A DNA stretch of 6,953 nucleotides from positions 1 to 6,953 of the forward strand of contig RPQK01000409.1 of the NCBI GenBank assembly GCA_003819755.1. Direction: 5' to 3'. Under the pieces are notes generated by a model. That model searched no databases, was not told the origin of the DNA, and saw only the letters and a list, made by a program, of their open reading frames with translations. Each line of letters opens with the position of its first letter. Positions within the stretch are counted from its first letter, which is position 1. The position numbers were made by a program, and so were the translations under genes. Shown here piece by piece: positions 5,136 to 6,953 of the stretch. The DNA comes from Acidobacteriota bacterium (GTDB lineage Bacteria > Acidobacteriota > UBA6911 > RPQK01).

Positions 5136-6119
5136 ATGAAAGCGATGGTTCTCCAGTCAGCAAACCGACCTCTCGAGCTGATTTACTGCCCGGTGCCCGA
5201 GCCGGAAGATAACCAGCTGTTGATCAAGGTTCGCGCCTGCGGCGTTTGCCGCACCGATCTCCACATTGTCGATGGGGAACTCACCGACCCGAAGCCGCGG
5301 CTTATCCCCGGACACGAAATCGTCGGAGAGGTCGTGGCGGTTGGAGCGGCGGTCCATGGTTTCAAGACGGGAGATCGGGTCGGGGTACCGTGGTTGGGCT
5401 GGACGTGCGGCGCCTGTCACTCGTGTTCGACCGGACGAGAAAACCTCTGTGATACCCCTCGCTTCACGGGGTATACCATGGACGGCGGCTATGCGGAGTA
5501 CACGGTGGCCGATGCCCGCTTCTGCTTTCCGATTCCAGAGCGGTTTTCCGACTCGGAGGCGGCACCGCTTCTTTGTGCCGGTCTGATCGGCTACCGTTCG
5601 TACCGCCTGGCTGGCCGCTTCCACAGTTTGGGGATCTATGGGTTTGGCGCGGCCGCCCACATCGTCACTCAGATCGCCGTGCATGAGGGACGCGAGGTGT
5701 ATGCTTTCACTAAGCCGGGAGACGTGGCGGCGCAGGGCTTTGCGAGGAAACTCGGAGCCGTGTGGGCGGGAGGCTCTGAAGACGTCCCGCCGGTCGCCCT
5801 GGATGCGGCCATCATTTTTGCTCCCGTCGGTGCTCTGGTGCCGTTGGCGCTTCGGGCGACGGCCAAGGGAGGGACGGTGGTGTGCGGCGGAATTCACATG
5901 AGTGACATTCCTTCTTTCCCCTACCGCCTGCTCTGGGAGGAACGGGTGGTGAGGTCGGTCGCGAATCTGACCCGCGAGGACGGCGAGAGACTGCTGGAAG
6001 CCGCTTGCCGCGTTCCCGTCCGGACTTCGGTACAGACTTACGGTCTGGAGCAGGCAAATGAAGCACTTGAGGATTTACGGGCCGGCCGCATCGAAGGTGC
6101 GGCTGTTTTGATCCCGTAG
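5136..6119 (+). CDS. Zinc-dependent alcohol dehydrogenase (medium-chain family, AdhA-like)
   Basis: A 327-residue cytoplasmic enzyme of the medium-chain dehydrogenase/reductase family, oxidising alcohols or reducing aldehydes with a nicotinamide cofactor. Catalytic zinc ligands are Cys38 (GVCRTD), His60 with Glu61 (PGHE) and Cys147; structural zinc ligands are Cys91, Cys94, Cys97 and Cys105. The Rossmann domain carries GFGAAAH at 170-176 region, an AdhA-type variant of the glycine motif. No Asp or Glu is seen after the second Rossmann strand (VYAFTKPGD), so NADP preference is possible. The frame is open further upstream to ATG 5085, but that part is repeat-derived; GGAGGAG at 5121-5127 stands 8 nt before ATG 5136, which is my start. 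The LacI-family gene follows after 76 bp on the same strand. The physiological substrate is not identifiable. Confidence 0.93.
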   Translation: MKAMVLQSANRPLELIYCPVPEPEDNQLLIKVRACGVCRTDLHIVDGELTDPKPRLIPGHEIVGEVVAVGAAVHGFKTGDRVGVPWLGWTCGACHSCSTGRENLCDTPRFTGYTMDGGYAEYTVADARFCFPIPERFSDSEAAPLLCAGLIGYRSYRLAGRFHSLGIYGFGAAAHIVTQIAVHEGREVYAFTKPGDVAAQGFARKLGAVWAGGSEDVPPVALDAAIIFAPVGALVPLALRATAKGGTVVCGGIHMSDIPSFPYRLLWEERVVRSVANLTREDGERLLEAACRVPVRTSVQTYGLEQANEALEDLRAGRIEGAAVLIP

Positions 6120-6127
6120 TCTCGCGC

Positions 6128-6154
6128 CCGACGGCCGCTCTTGCAATCCGTCGG
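6128..6154. promoter_or_regulatory. Dyad between the dehydrogenase and regulator genes
   Basis: CCGACGG (6128-6134) and CCGTCGG (6148-6154) are perfect inverted copies with a 13-nt loop; three more pairs (6125-6127 with 6156-6158) form if one T is bulged. It begins 9 bp after the dehydrogenase stop. It could be a terminator stem, though no T-run follows, or an operator, since the right arm falls between the putative -35 and -10 of the regulator gene. Confidence 0.4.
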
Positions 6155-6169
6155 TGCGATGGCTAGATT
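6141..6169 (+). promoter_or_regulatory. Candidate promoter of the LacI-family gene
   Basis: TTGCAA at 6141-6146 and TAGATT at 6164-6169 are exactly 17 nt apart, each with four of six consensus matches. Transcription would start near 6176, giving a leader of about 20 nt containing GGAGAGG at 6187-6193. Confidence 0.4.
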
Positions 6170-6195
6170 ACTTCCTTAACAGTCGTGGAGAGGCG

Positions 6196-6953
6196 ATGGC
6201 GACGATCCGTCATGTAGCAGAGAGAGCCCGCGTATCGGTGGCAACTGTGTCTAATGTGATAACCGGGAAGAAGAAAGTTCGCCCCGAAACGACCGAGCGG
6301 GTTAACGAAGCCATCCGCGAACTCAACTACTCGCAGAGCTCGGCGGCGCGAGACCTGGCCGTTGGGCGCAGCCGGATCGTTGGTTTTGTCATCTCGGACA
6401 TCCAAAATCCCTTTTTCCCGGAAATCATCAAAGGCTTCCAGGACCAGGCGCTCGCCCACCAGATGGACACCGTGGTGATGAACACCAACTACGATCCTCA
6501 CCGCACTCTCACCTTCGTAAACCGGCTTCTTGCGCTCCGGGTTCCCGGTGTCGCCCTCATGACTTCCGAGATCGAACCGTCAGTTACGACCTCTCTTCTC
6601 GAAAACAAGGTTTGTGCCGTTTTCCTGGACCACGGCCACGCCGGTCCGTTGACGAGCAACATCGTGATCGATTACGCCCAGGGAATTGAAGAGGCGGTTT
6701 CACACCTGCGGGCACTCGGACACGGAAAAATCGCTTTCATCGGGGGGCCGGCCCATCTGGCGTCCGCGCAAATGCGCAAGCGTGCCTTCCTCCAACTCGT
6801 CCCGGACTCGGCGCAGCAGAAAGTCCTGGATTCGGACTTCACCGTCAAGGGCGGCTACTTTGCCTGTTCGAAGCTGCTGTGCCGGAAACCCCCCACCGCG
6901 ATTATTGCGGCCAACGATTTGATGGCGATCGGTGCGGCTCACTGCGCCTACGA
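6196..6953 (+). CDS. LacI-family transcriptional regulator (3' end outside window)
   Basis: The frame from ATG 6196 runs open to the window edge: 252 codons plus two bases, about three quarters of the usual 330-345 residues. Residues 3-22 form the LacI-type helix-turn-helix (TIRHVAERARVSVATVSNVI), and 46-59 the hinge helix with Leu54 at the position that inserts into the operator minor groove in PurR-type proteins. From about 60 the periplasmic-binding-protein-like effector domain begins: IVGFVISDIQNPFF at 61-74, VFLDHG at 142-147, HLRALGHGKIAFIGG at 170-184 and AIIAANDLMAIGA at 235-247. It should bind a sugar-like ligand and repress or activate nearby genes. GGAGAGG at 6187-6193 supports the start. 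Its targets might include the upstream dehydrogenase or a sugar operon beyond the window; neither can be shown. Confidence 0.92.
   Translation, partial: MATIRHVAERARVSVATVSNVITGKKKVRPETTERVNEAIRELNYSQSSAARDLAVGRSRIVGFVISDIQNPFFPEIIKGFQDQALAHQMDTVVMNTNYDPHRTLTFVNRLLALRVPGVALMTSEIEPSVTTSLLENKVCAVFLDHGHAGPLTSNIVIDYAQGIEEAVSHLRALGHGKIAFIGGPAHLASAQMRKRAFLQLVPDSAQQKVLDSDFTVKGGYFACSKLLCRKPPTAIIAANDLMAIGAAHCAY

Noticed and set aside
5157..5897. 246-codon open frame antisense to the dehydrogenase
   Set aside because: It overlaps fully with the zinc dehydrogenase, whose motifs are complete; it looks like a high-GC shadow frame.
1..6953. tRNA, rRNA, transposase or phage genes
   Set aside because: I saw no transposase, integrase or phage-type motifs, and no tRNA- or rRNA-like segments in the intergenic regions by eye. 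Covariance-model searches were not possible here.

Overview
The window reads as an ordinary chromosomal stretch (estimated by eye at high-50s % GC) of a Gram-negative-type bacterium with a large carbohydrate-handling repertoire. Short 9-mer tandem repeats built from GACCTCAAR/GACCTGAAR-type units, arranged as long hairpins between genes, together with secreted malectin, mutarotase and deacetylase genes, remind me of Acidobacteriota (Bryobacter/Solibacter-like). That assignment is an inference from style, not a database result.

Layout: (1) 1-108, a long hairpin of 9-mer repeats, then a VOC/glyoxalase-fold gene on the minus strand (120-524). (2) Divergent from it, a secreted aldose 1-epimerase (galM, 623-1756) with a good promoter and Shine-Dalgarno site. 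(3) 1772-1885, a 55-bp-arm palindrome with a 4-nt loop, lying between galM and the convergent secreted polysaccharide deacetylase (1905-2744, minus). (4) A 53-bp divergent region carrying a perfect 9-bp inverted repeat, then a nucleoside hydrolase (2798-3781) followed 28 bp later by a secreted malectin-domain protein (3810-4370). (5) 4399-4484, a third hairpin whose arms are four 9-mers each, then a YbaK/ProX-type aminoacyl-tRNA deacylase (4485-4952, minus). (6) A divergent region with an array of GGATGAA heptamers, then a zinc-dependent alcohol dehydrogenase (5136-6119) and the first 252 codons of a LacI-family regulator (6196 to window end).

How the genes work together: galM, the nucleoside hydrolase, the malectin protein, the dehydrogenase and the LacI regulator all fit sugar or sugar-derivative metabolism, but they form at least four separate transcription units and no single pathway can be read from them. 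The only convincing operon is nucleoside hydrolase plus malectin.

The most distinctive signal is non-coding. Both convergent gene junctions that can be fully seen, plus the left edge of the window (probably a third), are filled by long, near-perfect hairpins made of short tandem repeats, without the U-tract of classical terminators. Two of the three use variants of the same 9-mer. Two genes (the VOC protein and the nucleoside hydrolase) also look leaderless: neither has a Shine-Dalgarno site, and both have a -10-like hexamer ending exactly 7 nt before the ATG.
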